Assembly: GCA_965216195.1 (NCBI GenBank)
Contig: OZ244151.1
Coordinates: forward strand, 1,426,001 to 1,490,000
Reading direction: 5' to 3'
Length of the DNA: 64,000 nt
Source: Aridibacter sp965216195
Lineage (GTDB): Bacteria > Acidobacteriota > Blastocatellia > Pyrinomonadales > Pyrinomonadaceae
The notes beneath the pieces were generated by a model. That model was not told where the DNA came from. It saw nothing but the letters and a program-made list of their open reading frames with translations, and made no database searches. The translations under genes were made by a program, and so were the position numbers. Each line of letters begins with the position of its first letter. Position 1 is the stretch's first letter. Positions 51,356 to 59,673 of this stretch are shown here, piece after piece.

Positions 51356-51913
51356 CTACTTTCGCATAAACACCTGAGTCACATAGGTTTTCATTCCTCT
51401 CGCTTCGTATACACCGATCGCGGAGTGGGTCCAATCCTTATCAAGCATGTTCATTTTATGCCCGGGAGATTCGAGCCATCCATCTACAGCCTCATCAATC
51501 GGACTGATATAGCCCTCACTAAAAAACAAGTTCTCACCAACCCTTCTCCAGCCTTTTAGCCGAAAGAGTTTCGCCCTGTCTAAAAGCGTGCCGCCGGCCG
51601 GATCGTAATGGTCGAAAAAATTCTCGGTTGCCATTTTCCGGGAATAATATCTCGCGATCTTTGCGAGCTTTCTATTCCACTTGAGTTTCCTTCGTTTATG
51701 AATTTTCCGTTGGTGGTTTACGAGAACGAAGATATCTGTCTCCTGCGAAGTTGGCTCCTCGCGAGCGATAGGTTTTAGAGTAATGGTTTGATGATTGGCG
51801 GTCGGAGTGATGGACTCAGAAAATGCGGATACGTGAGCAATCTGGAAAGCGACTGCCCCAAGTATCACAGTTAACAGGAGAGCGCGTATGAAATTAAGAA
51901 ATCGAATGTTCAC
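51356..51913 (-). CDS. Secreted CAP-domain (SCP/PR-1-like) protein, second copy
   Basis: A 185-residue exported protein with a signal peptide (about 1-30), a Thr/Pro linker and a CAP domain (about 65-185) with ARYYSRKMATENFFDHYDP, WRRVGENLFFSEGY and GHKMNMLDKDWTHSAIGVY. It is related to the CAP protein at 31135 but clearly diverged. The start has a strong AGGAGG six bases upstream and there is no aptamer in the 59-base gap, so c-di-GMP does not control it directly. It lies downstream of the haem-binding protein gene. Confidence 0.9.
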   Translation of the reverse strand: MNIRFLNFIRALLLTVILGAVAFQIAHVSAFSESITPTANHQTITLKPIAREEPTSQETDIFVLVNHQRKIHKRRKLKWNRKLAKIARYYSRKMATENFFDHYDPAGGTLLDRAKLFRLKGWRRVGENLFFSEGYISPIDEAVDGWLESPGHKMNMLDKDWTHSAIGVYEARGMKTYVTQVFMRK

Positions 51914-51972
51914 ATTTTCCTCCTATTCAGCCTCGACGGATATTCGATTATAAATATTTTAGCCCAATTAAA

Positions 51973-52455
51973 TCAATGTTTTTCTGTCTTACGCGTGTCA
52001 ACTAGCCTTTTTCGTTCGTTATCCGTCCAAACACATAACGATTTCACTTCATCGTCGCTTAAGACGGCATCCCAATGAATCCACAAATACTGATTGTGCG
52101 GCATGTGCCGGCTCTCAACCTCGCGACAGATTTCCTTAAGCTTCCTTACTTTTCGGCTTTCGCTGTATGTGGCCCAAATCGAAAAATTCAGTTCTTCCCT
52201 ACCAACCCTAATGTGATCGACAACGCTCCAGGAAACGGGCGCGACATTTGAATACCATGGGTATTTTGTTTCGTTTGAATGACAGTCGTTGCAGGAGCGA
52301 GAGAGGATTTCTGTGATTCCATCGGGCATTTCGGTCGTCGATTCCAATTTCTCTTCTTTCTTTACCGGCGGGTTGGTTCTTTCCGGACGAATAAACTGAA
52401 TTCCCAAAAACGCTAGAAACAGAATAAGCACGACGATTTTTATTATTTTTTTCAT
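51973..52455 (-). CDS. Membrane-anchored haem-binding domain protein (c-type, CxxCH)
   Basis: A 160-residue protein with an N-terminal membrane helix (about 5-22) and a periplasmic domain of the Haem_bd family. The c-type haem motif CNDCHSNETKYPWYSNVAPV lies at about 54-73, followed by VDHIRVGREELNFSIWATYS and the distal MPHNQYLWIHWDA. Members of this family carry one covalently bound haem. Electron transfer or sensing is proposed but unproven. It is divergent from yraN, with which it shares a short upstream region. Confidence 0.88.
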   Translation of the reverse strand: MKKIIKIVVLILFLAFLGIQFIRPERTNPPVKKEEKLESTTEMPDGITEILSRSCNDCHSNETKYPWYSNVAPVSWSVVDHIRVGREELNFSIWATYSESRKVRKLKEICREVESRHMPHNQYLWIHWDAVLSDDEVKSLCVWTDNERKRLVDTRKTEKH

Positions 52456-52524
52456 CCGATTTCGCCCCCTATCCTCTCGACTGCAAGTTTTTTGACAGGT
52501 TATGTTTATGCTAATCTCATTTCT

Positions 52525-53013
52525 ATGACCGATATTGTTAGCTCTCTGCTAGAGAATAGCGAAGCCGCCACGAAAACCTCAAGTGATGTCGGTGAGTTTG
52601 GCGAACAGGCCGCATTAGGATATCTAAGGCGAAGTGGCTTTGAGATAGTAGCTACAAACTTCAGAGCTCCCATTGGAAGAAACCGCAAGGGAGTCCAGGT
52701 AACCGGAGAAATCGATATTGTTGCGCGCGATGGCGAAAAGCTCTGTTTTATTGAAGTAAAAACGCGCAGCTCGGTTGATTTTGCGTCGCCGCTTTCTGCA
52801 GTTGATTTACGAAAACAGAGACAAATTACTCGAACGGCTAGGGTTTATCGAAAAACTTTTGGTCTGGAAAAAATGAAGAGGCGCTTTGATGTCGTAAGCG
52901 TAGTCTTAAATGGTAAAAAGGCTCCAAAAATTGAATTAATTAGAGGCTTTTGGGACGAAAATAAGTTTAAGAAAAAAGCTTGGATCGATGAAATCCAAGA
53001 GCGTTTTTCCTGA
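52525..53013 (+). CDS. YraN/UPF0102 family putative nuclease-fold protein
   Basis: A 162-residue protein of the YraN family, which has an endonuclease-like fold. Conserved stretches are GEFGEQAALGYLRRSGFEIV, GEIDIVARDGEKLCFIEVKT (the D-x-ExK active-site type motif) and RKTFGLEKMKRRFDVVSVV. I start at ATG 52525. An in-frame TTG at 52492 lies within a TTGACA that looks like a -35 box and is a poorer start. The function remains unknown. It is a single gene between the haem-binding protein and the peptidase gene. Confidence 0.88.
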   Translation: MTDIVSSLLENSEAATKTSSDVGEFGEQAALGYLRRSGFEIVATNFRAPIGRNRKGVQVTGEIDIVARDGEKLCFIEVKTRSSVDFASPLSAVDLRKQRQITRTARVYRKTFGLEKMKRRFDVVSVVLNGKKAPKIELIRGFWDENKFKKKAWIDEIQERFS

Positions 53014-53079
53014 AACAAATTCGGGAAAATCGCGTAATCTGTATTAAATACATTTCATTAAATTATTAGGGTAAAAATT

Positions 53080-55416
53080 ATGTTAAAGATCAAATTATTC
53101 GTTTTTTTAATTGCAATCATGACAACATTTTCGACTACGGCCTCCGCCGAGCTCCCGGAACTCATTGACCGCGAAGTTTTCTTTGGAAATCCCGAGTATT
53201 CGAATACACAAATCTCGCCAAATGGAAAATGGGTTTCGTTTATGAAGCCGTATAAAGGAACGCGGAATATTTGGGTTAAAGGCGTTAACAATCCCTTTTC
53301 AAAAGCCCGTGTAATCACGGCAGAAACGAAACGCCCAATCGGCGGCTACTTCTGGAGCCGTGACGGTAGTTACATCTTATTCGTCAAGGACAATGGCGGC
53401 GATGAAAATTTTAATGTCTATGCAGTAAATCCGTTGGACAAGCCGAAAGGCTCTGATGTTCCATCTGCGACAAATTTGACTGAAGGAAAAAAAGTTCGCG
53501 CAAATATTCAAAACGTACCGAAAAGCGATCCCGACTCAATTTATGTCGGGTTAAATGATCGCGACCCGGCTTGGCACGACATCTACAAGGTTTCGATTTC
53601 AACCGGAAAGAAAACTCTTGTAATGGAAAACAAAGATCGTCTTCAAGGTTTGATTTTTGATAACGACGACAAGATTCGTCTTTCCGTTCGCTCGGCAAAA
53701 AACGGCGACACTGAAATCCTCTCTTTGGACGGTGAAAAACCCCGAAAGATATATTCCTGCAATGTTTTTGAAACCTGTCAGCCTGTTCGTTTTCACAAGG
53801 ACAATAAAAAAGTTTACATGCAGACTAACAAGGGCGATCGTGATCTGATCCAACTCGTGTTGCTCGATGTCGCAACAGGAAAAGAAACCTTTGTCGAACA
53901 GGATCCGAATAAAACGGTTGATTTCGGAGGGGCCATTTTTAGCGATGTTTCCAATGAGCTTCTCGGAACGGTTTACAACGATGATAAAGCAAAAGTTTAT
54001 TGGAGAAACAAGAAATACGAAAAAGATTATAAATGGCTGAAGAAGAAATTCACCGGAAAAGAGTTGAGTTTCGGCTCCTCAACGGCGGATGAAAACATTT
54101 ATAAGATTGACGTTTCGAGCGACGACGACCCGGGCGAAGTCTATTTATTCGATCGCAAAAAGAAAAAGCTAATGCTTCAGTATAAAATCCGCGAAAACCT
54201 TCCGCGAAAAGCCCTTACCAAGATGAAGGCGATTCGTTACAAATCTTCAGACGGCTTAGAAATTCCTGCTTATCTTACTTTGCCAAAAGGCGTTCCCGCA
54301 AAAAACTTGCCCACGATAGTCTTTCCGCATGGAGGTCCCTGGGCCCGTGACGGTTGGGGCTACGACACGTTCGCGCAGTTCCTGGCGAATCGTGGCTATG
54401 CAGTTTTGCAGATGAACTTCCGAGGTTCAACGGGCTACGGCAAAAAATTTGTCGATGCCGGAAATAACCAATGGGGCGAGCTAATGCAAGACGACATCAC
54501 CTGGGGCGTTAAACACTTGGTGAAAGAAGGAATTGCTGATCCCAAACGCGTTGGAATCATGGGCGGAAGCTATGGTGGGTACGCGACTCTCGCTGGCGTT
54601 ACTTTCACTCCGGATACATATGCAGCCGCCGTTGCGATCGTTGCACCTTCTAATTTGATTACTTTGCTTGACGCGATTCCACCTTATTGGGAAAGCTTTA
54701 GGACGGTGTTTTACAAACGAATGGGTGATCCGAATACGCCTGAAGGCAAAGCGCAGATGATCAGGCAATCGCCTTTGACCCACGCAAATAAAATCAAGAC
54801 TCCGCTTTTGGTTGTCCAGGGCGCAAATGACCCGCGCGTTAACAAGCGCGAATCGGATCAAATTGTGATCGCGCTTCGGGATAGAAATTATCCGGTTGAA
54901 TATCTAGTCGCCCCGGACGAAGGACATGGATTTGCGCGACCGATTAATAACTTGGCAATGGTTGCATCCGCTGAGAAGTTTCTGGCGAAACACCTTGGCG
55001 GGCGCTACCAGAAATCCATGCCCGATAAAGTTGCCAGGCGACTCTCGGAAATAACAGTCGATCCAAAAGATGTAACACTTCCGAAAAAGCTTGAAATGAA
55101 TAAAGCAGCCAGTGTGGATGTTTCCGGAACATGGAATATCGATGCTGACGCAGGCGGACAGCAGGTTCAGTTCACTTTTGACTTAAAGCAGGAAAAATCT
55201 GAGTTTTCCGGCACAATTTCGACACCGTTTGGTGACGGCACGATTGAGAGTGGAAAGGTCAGCGGAAACAACTTTGTCGGAACGATTAAGGTTGAAATTC
55301 AGGGACAGCCTATGGAACTCGATCTTAAAGGAACGATCGAAAACGATAAAATGAACGGCACCATCGAAGGTCCGGGAGTTCCGCAGGTTGCTTTCACCGG
55401 CGAAAAACGCAACTAG
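53080..55416 (+). CDS. Secreted S9-family prolyl oligopeptidase with C-terminal beta-rich domain
   Basis: A 778-residue exported peptidase. A signal peptide (1-23, ending TTASA) is followed by a beta-propeller (about 30-390) with blades such as SPNGKWVSFMKP and WSRDGSYILFVKDN. The alpha/beta-hydrolase domain has the nucleophile elbow GGSYGGYATL (Ser near 496), Asp in GANDPRVNKRE near 584 and His in DEGHGFARP near 616. The last 110 residues (after DVTLPKKLEMNK) form an extra lipocalin-like repeat region rich in GTI. It probably degrades peptides in the periplasm. A terminator follows. Confidence 0.92.
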   Translation: MLKIKLFVFLIAIMTTFSTTASAELPELIDREVFFGNPEYSNTQISPNGKWVSFMKPYKGTRNIWVKGVNNPFSKARVITAETKRPIGGYFWSRDGSYILFVKDNGGDENFNVYAVNPLDKPKGSDVPSATNLTEGKKVRANIQNVPKSDPDSIYVGLNDRDPAWHDIYKVSISTGKKTLVMENKDRLQGLIFDNDDKIRLSVRSAKNGDTEILSLDGEKPRKIYSCNVFETCQPVRFHKDNKKVYMQTNKGDRDLIQLVLLDVATGKETFVEQDPNKTVDFGGAIFSDVSNELLGTVYNDDKAKVYWRNKKYEKDYKWLKKKFTGKELSFGSSTADENIYKIDVSSDDDPGEVYLFDRKKKKLMLQYKIRENLPRKALTKMKAIRYKSSDGLEIPAYLTLPKGVPAKNLPTIVFPHGGPWARDGWGYDTFAQFLANRGYAVLQMNFRGSTGYGKKFVDAGNNQWGELMQDDITWGVKHLVKEGIADPKRVGIMGGSYGGYATLAGVTFTPDTYAAAVAIVAPSNLITLLDAIPPYWESFRTVFYKRMGDPNTPEGKAQMIRQSPLTHANKIKTPLLVVQGANDPRVNKRESDQIVIALRDRNYPVEYLVAPDEGHGFARPINNLAMVASAEKFLAKHLGGRYQKSMPDKVARRLSEITVDPKDVTLPKKLEMNKAASVDVSGTWNIDADAGGQQVQFTFDLKQEKSEFSGTISTPFGDGTIESGKVSGNNFVGTIKVEIQGQPMELDLKGTIENDKMNGTIEGPGVPQVAFTGEKRN

Positions 55417-55438
55417 ATTCTGAATTAATGAGTGTGAC

Positions 55439-55469
55439 GAGGGGCGAATTATTCTCGCTCCTCTTTTTG
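55439..55469 (+). terminator. Intrinsic terminator of the S9 peptidase gene
   Basis: GAGGGGCGA pairs with TCGCTCCTC (9 bp, one G-T pair) around a 7-base loop and is followed by TTTTT. It lies 22 bases after the stop codon. Confidence 0.85.
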
Positions 55470-55597
55470 TTTCTGACTCTAGGGTTTAGGCATAAAAATC
55501 TCGGAGGAAATATTAATTCAAGTTTCAAAATACATGAAAGGCTGAGCCCCTATGCGCGATCTGATCTCTGACGGAGAAAAATGCCTTTTCGCTTGCC

Positions 55598-56476
55598 CTA
55601 TCGCTTACTCTTCGGTTGCTTCTCGTCGGTTAAAATCACGAAATCTCCAGAGCCGGTATCTCTTTTCCTATTAAATTGTTTAAAATCTTTAACCCGTTTC
55701 ATCGTCACTACGAGCGCCTTCGTTCCGGGCCGGTACTTCAAAAGATGCTCGACCGTTCCTAAACGACCCTCAGTGTGAAAACTGCCGTTAAGATGAATGA
55801 TCAAGCCATCTTTCTTAAGATTTTGAGATACCCAATACGACATCGTTGTATCCCATAGCGCCTGCGAATCGAGGATATTCTGGCTTCCATGGCCCCCTAG
55901 CATAGCCGTGATCTTTTCAGCATACACCTTTGAGGAACGCCCAAATGGCAACGGAGCAAGCCACCCCTTAGCTTCTGCGGACAGCTTATTTACCGATGCC
56001 CTACCGCTTCGGGAAACCATATTAACGTATCTACGCGGAGCATTTGCCGCAAAAACATTTAACTTCTTCTCTTTCGCGTACTCTACCAACGGGCGATAGT
56101 CCGTTTTATAGTTTCCCCACGGACGACTACTGGCAAGAAAATGTTTTTCAGTAATCAAGCCGGCGAGGTACTCGTCCAAAACGATCTGTACGTCGCGTTC
56201 GAACATTTCGAGGGACAATGCGACCTTTCGCCGTTTTCCGTATTTTTCAAACGAACGTCTAAATATTTCAAGCTGTAAGGCATGTGCGACTGTATCGTCA
56301 TGCGTTTCACCGAGAAAGACGACGTCCGACTTCCCGATTGCCTTTATCACTTTACCGACATCAACCTTTTTACCGTTACCGGTAAAAACCCGGTAAGTTC
56401 TCTTTGACGGCTGTGCAAATCCGGTTTCAAAAGCCATAACAAACAAAACTATCACCCAAAACAATTTCATAATCAC
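55598..56476 (-). CDS. ChaN-like haem-binding (iron-regulated) protein
   Basis: A 292-residue exported protein of the ChaN family. A signal peptide (1-21) is followed by the family start VVFLGETHDDTVAHALQLEI, then VALSLEMFERDVQIVLDEYL and FHTEGRLGTVEHLLKYRPG. Known members bind haem and are linked to iron acquisition. Its start overlaps the murB stop by four bases, so it is the second gene of a murB-chaN pair. The link between cell-wall synthesis and haem is likely one of convenience. Confidence 0.88.
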   Translation of the reverse strand: MIMKLFWVIVLFVMAFETGFAQPSKRTYRVFTGNGKKVDVGKVIKAIGKSDVVFLGETHDDTVAHALQLEIFRRSFEKYGKRRKVALSLEMFERDVQIVLDEYLAGLITEKHFLASSRPWGNYKTDYRPLVEYAKEKKLNVFAANAPRRYVNMVSRSGRASVNKLSAEAKGWLAPLPFGRSSKVYAEKITAMLGGHGSQNILDSQALWDTTMSYWVSQNLKKDGLIIHLNGSFHTEGRLGTVEHLLKYRPGTKALVVTMKRVKDFKQFNRKRDTGSGDFVILTDEKQPKSKR

Positions 56477-57540
56477 TTCTCACCGTCGAAACCTATCAAA
56501 TTAGGCTCCGGAACCAACTCAATACCAAAAGACTCAAAAACGCGCGTCTGAATTTCCTTTTTCAACTCCAAAATCTCTCTGGCGGTTGAATTGCCACGAT
56601 TGGTCAGCGCCAATGTGTGTTTTGTTGAAAGCCCCGCGTTCCCTTTTGTATAACCCTTTGTGAAACCTGCTTGCTCGATTAACCACGCAGCCGGAATCTT
56701 AAACGTTTCGGTGTCCATTACATACTGCGGAATCTCCCCAGCGCCGCTCGCGGCTAAGCGTTCTCCTACCTCACGAAGCTTTTCGCTTCCAACAACCGGA
56801 TTCTTAAAAAAGGAGCCGGCTGATTGCGCATCTAGTCCGCCTTGGCGAACAAGCATTCCTTTGCCTCTTCGTATCTCGCAAACCGCGTCGCGAGTTTCTC
56901 GCAATGTCGGTTCATGCTTTTCAAATTTTTCTTTTAAATCTCGATAAACAATTGTTGGCTTGCCCTCTTTCTCAAGCGAGTATATTACAGCTAAAACCAC
57001 ATAGCGCTCTTTTTCTTTCGAATTAAAGATGCTTTTCCGATAGGCAAATCTGCACTGTTTGTTTGTTAACGACCGTATTTCATCATTTTTTCGATCATAG
57101 ACCCTAACGCTCTGGATTGTTTCGGAAACCTCCTGCCCATAAGCCCCGACGTTTTGGATCGGTGTTCCGCCAACGAGCCCGGGAATCCCGCTCAGGCACT
57201 CGATGCCCGCAAGCTTTTTGGCCACACAGAATTCAACAAAGTCGTCCCAATCTTCTCCGGCTTTCGCGGTTACCAGAACTTCACTTCCTCCAGTCTCTAC
57301 AAGTGAAATACCCCGCAGAGCAATTTTCAAAACGATTCCGTCAAACCCCTTATCTGAAATCAATACATTACTGCCGCCGCCTAAAACGAATACCTCTAAG
57401 TTGTCCTTGGCAGCTTCATTAAACGTATTCATGACATCGCTCTCCGAGCGTGCTTCCACGAAGAATCGGGCCAATCCTCCAATCTTAAAGGTCGTGAACT
57501 CAGCAAGTTTTACGTCGCGTTTGATTGAAATTTCAGACAT
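56473..57540 (-). CDS. murB: UDP-N-acetylenolpyruvoylglucosamine reductase MurB
   Basis: A 355-residue FAD enzyme that makes UDP-MurNAc in peptidoglycan synthesis. FAD-binding motifs are TFKIGGLARFF, VFVLGGGSNVLISDKGFDG and IPGLVGGTPIQNVGAYGQEV. The substrate Tyr is in CRFAYRKSIF (type I MurB) and the proton-donor Ser in QSAGSFFKNP. Its ATG directly abuts the T-run of the preceding terminator (57541-57546), so no Shine-Dalgarno sequence fits at the normal distance. Nothing like a different start is seen, and the N-terminus is that of the family. Confidence 0.95.
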   Translation of the reverse strand: MSEISIKRDVKLAEFTTFKIGGLARFFVEARSESDVMNTFNEAAKDNLEVFVLGGGSNVLISDKGFDGIVLKIALRGISLVETGGSEVLVTAKAGEDWDDFVEFCVAKKLAGIECLSGIPGLVGGTPIQNVGAYGQEVSETIQSVRVYDRKNDEIRSLTNKQCRFAYRKSIFNSKEKERYVVLAVIYSLEKEGKPTIVYRDLKEKFEKHEPTLRETRDAVCEIRRGKGMLVRQGGLDAQSAGSFFKNPVVGSEKLREVGERLAASGAGEIPQYVMDTETFKIPAAWLIEQAGFTKGYTKGNAGLSTKHTLALTNRGNSTAREILELKKEIQTRVFESFGIELVPEPNLIGFDGEK

Positions 57541-57576
57541 AAAAAAGGAAGCTAAGATATTACCTTCTTAGCTTCC
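57541..57576 (-). terminator. Strong intrinsic terminator overlapping the murB translation start region
   Basis: A perfect 11-bp stem (GGAAGCTAAGA at 57547-57557 with TCTTAGCTTCC at 57566-57576, 8-base loop) is followed by six T on the minus strand and then at once by the murB ATG. It terminates the TPR gene (stop at 57598), yet also occupies the whole murB leader. Confidence 0.9.
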
Positions 57577-57597
57577 GCTGCTCAACTAAATCAAACT

Positions 57598-59406
57598 CTA
57601 CCCGAGCTGACCGCCCGTCCTAAACAGGGTTTCTAACCTTTCAAAAAGACGCTTATTAAGCTTCTCTACACGTTTCTGTTGTTTTCTGGCTTCCTTATGG
57701 TTACCAGATCGATACTGCGAAACTCCTAGATTATAAACTGCCCAATCGTAGTCTTTCTCGATCCTGAGAACCTTCTTAAACTGCGCGACGGCCTCCCGAT
57801 ATTTACCAAGATTGTTGTAGGCAACTCCCAGTTCGTAGAGAATCGGAACCCAATTCGCTTTTAGCGAATCGGCTTTTTTAAGAGCCTTTACTGCGCCGTC
57901 ATGTTCACCTAGATAATTAAGTACTACACCTAAATTAAACTGAGCAGCTAGAAAATCTTCGTTTAACGAAACAGCCTTCTGAAGAGCGGGCTTAGCCTTT
58001 CGAAGTCTTTCCGCCACGACACTCTTGGAGAAATTTTTGTCTAGCTCATAAAGTCCCAATTGATAGTGAGCCCAACCTAAATTTGCGTAAGTTACCGAGT
58101 CAGGATTTAGCGCCACAGCCTTTTCAAAATTCTGGATGGCAGGCTTCCATTTATCCCTGCGTCCGAGCACAAATCCGTAACTCGAGTAGAGTTCGGCGTC
58201 ATTCTTAATGCGGGTTGTCGCGATTCCGTAGTTGGTAATCGCTAAGTCGTATTCACCTTTTTGGCGATAGGATTCCGCCAAATTCGCATGACTCTCCCCG
58301 TAAAGGATGCGTAAATCTTCCGTTAGATTCGTGTTGTACTTAATTGATTGACGAAAGGCATTGATTGCCTTGTCATAAATACCTTGGTTGTACGACGCAA
58401 CTCCGAGTTCGAACCAAGCTAACGTATATTTAGGATCAAGCTGAATCGCCTTTTCAAATTCGGCAATCGCATCCTTTTCATTATTTTGACTGGATAAAAC
58501 TTTTCCAAGAAAGTAATGCGCGTCATCATTTGAATTATCAATAGCGATAGACTTACGGAGTGCCTTTTCTGCTGCAACATTGTTTCCTTGTTTATACCGA
58601 ATTAACCCAAGAAAATACTGTGTTTCGGCGTTATCAGCTCCGTCCTTAAGAGCGGCATTCATCATCTTGTCAGCTAGCGCTATCTCGCCTTCCTGATAAT
58701 AAATGATACCCAGAGGCGCTTTCACCTGATTCATATCCGGATCAATCGAGAGTGCTTTCAGAAAGTCGGCTTTGGCCTTCGACACGTCTTCAAGATCGTC
58801 AAATACTTCTCCGCGACCGGCATATGCTGATGAGTTTTCGGGATTATAACGTATGGCCTGATCATAATAACGCTTAGCCTTTCCGGTATCGTCAGCCTCA
58901 AGGGCTTCATCTCCTTTTACGGTATAAACTTCACTCAATCCGTGTTTCGCGTCCTTGTTTTTTGGGTTCGCTTCAACCGCACCTTCATAGGCGAAAATCG
59001 CCTTATCGATATCCTCACGTTCTAAATGATATTCAGCCAAACCGGCAAGAATCCGCGAAAGATTTTCAGGTGTCGTCCGTTTAAGCTTCACCTCGGCATA
59101 TTCCCGCGGCGTAACCTTGCGAATCCTGCGCTTGACGCGATTTCTTTTCGCAACCCTTCGCGACTGTCTAACTACCTTTCGGCGAGTCGCACGTCTTTGT
59201 TTTTTACTTCGTTTTGCACGTCTTTTCGGACGAGGCGGGCGTTTCTTTGCTTTGCGTGATTTCCGAAAAACAAAAACACTCGACCCGCCTGTGATACTAG
59301 ATACCGGGACGAGCACCTGTCCTTTAACCGGAATGCTCGTAAACAAAAACGACCACAGTAGAATCCCTACTGCAAAACTCTTCCAAATGCCTTTCTTCAA
59401 ACTCAT
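57598..59406 (-). CDS. Exported TPR protein with basic N-terminal region
   Basis: A 602-residue protein. A signal peptide (about 1-30) is followed by an extremely basic segment (about 50-100, with KKRPPRPKRRAKRSKKQRR and RVAKRNRVKRRIRK). About a dozen TPR units then run to residue 590, such as AIFAYEGAVEANPKNKDAKH, YYDQAIRYNPENSSAYAGRG and AIAEFEKAIQLDPKYTLAWF. It may bind peptidoglycan, nucleic acid or an anionic envelope polymer through the basic region. That is a guess. A strong terminator follows, placing it in its own unit ahead of murB. Confidence 0.85.
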   Translation of the reverse strand: MSLKKGIWKSFAVGILLWSFLFTSIPVKGQVLVPVSSITGGSSVFVFRKSRKAKKRPPRPKRRAKRSKKQRRATRRKVVRQSRRVAKRNRVKRRIRKVTPREYAEVKLKRTTPENLSRILAGLAEYHLEREDIDKAIFAYEGAVEANPKNKDAKHGLSEVYTVKGDEALEADDTGKAKRYYDQAIRYNPENSSAYAGRGEVFDDLEDVSKAKADFLKALSIDPDMNQVKAPLGIIYYQEGEIALADKMMNAALKDGADNAETQYFLGLIRYKQGNNVAAEKALRKSIAIDNSNDDAHYFLGKVLSSQNNEKDAIAEFEKAIQLDPKYTLAWFELGVASYNQGIYDKAINAFRQSIKYNTNLTEDLRILYGESHANLAESYRQKGEYDLAITNYGIATTRIKNDAELYSSYGFVLGRRDKWKPAIQNFEKAVALNPDSVTYANLGWAHYQLGLYELDKNFSKSVVAERLRKAKPALQKAVSLNEDFLAAQFNLGVVLNYLGEHDGAVKALKKADSLKANWVPILYELGVAYNNLGKYREAVAQFKKVLRIEKDYDWAVYNLGVSQYRSGNHKEARKQQKRVEKLNKRLFERLETLFRTGGQLG

Positions 59407-59673
59407 AGACCCTCGTAATTTATATGCGAAAAGTTACTCTCAAATCTCAGATTTCTAATACTATATTGTTTTTACGTTTGGACAAACTAAAATCTACGAT
59501 GCCCATATGTGTTGTGACGTTTTCCATATATTTTTTTTGCTGTGATTTGTCTTGCTATTCCGCTACGTCTCGTTTAAATTAAATCCTTACCAACAAATGA
59601 ATTATATTCTTTTGTCAATCCCGATCGCTGCTGCGCGGTTAAGGGTTCGAAATATTTTGATATAAGGAGATTT

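Noticed and set aside
51914..51972. A second c-di-GMP riboswitch before the other CAP gene
   Set aside because: The gap is only 59 bases, contains a plain AGGAGG site and has none of the aptamer motifs.
55490..55600. Short forward frame after the peptidase gene with a GGAGG nearby
   Set aside because: The ATG near the site is followed at once by a stop, and the longer frame is a shadow of the ChaN-like gene.
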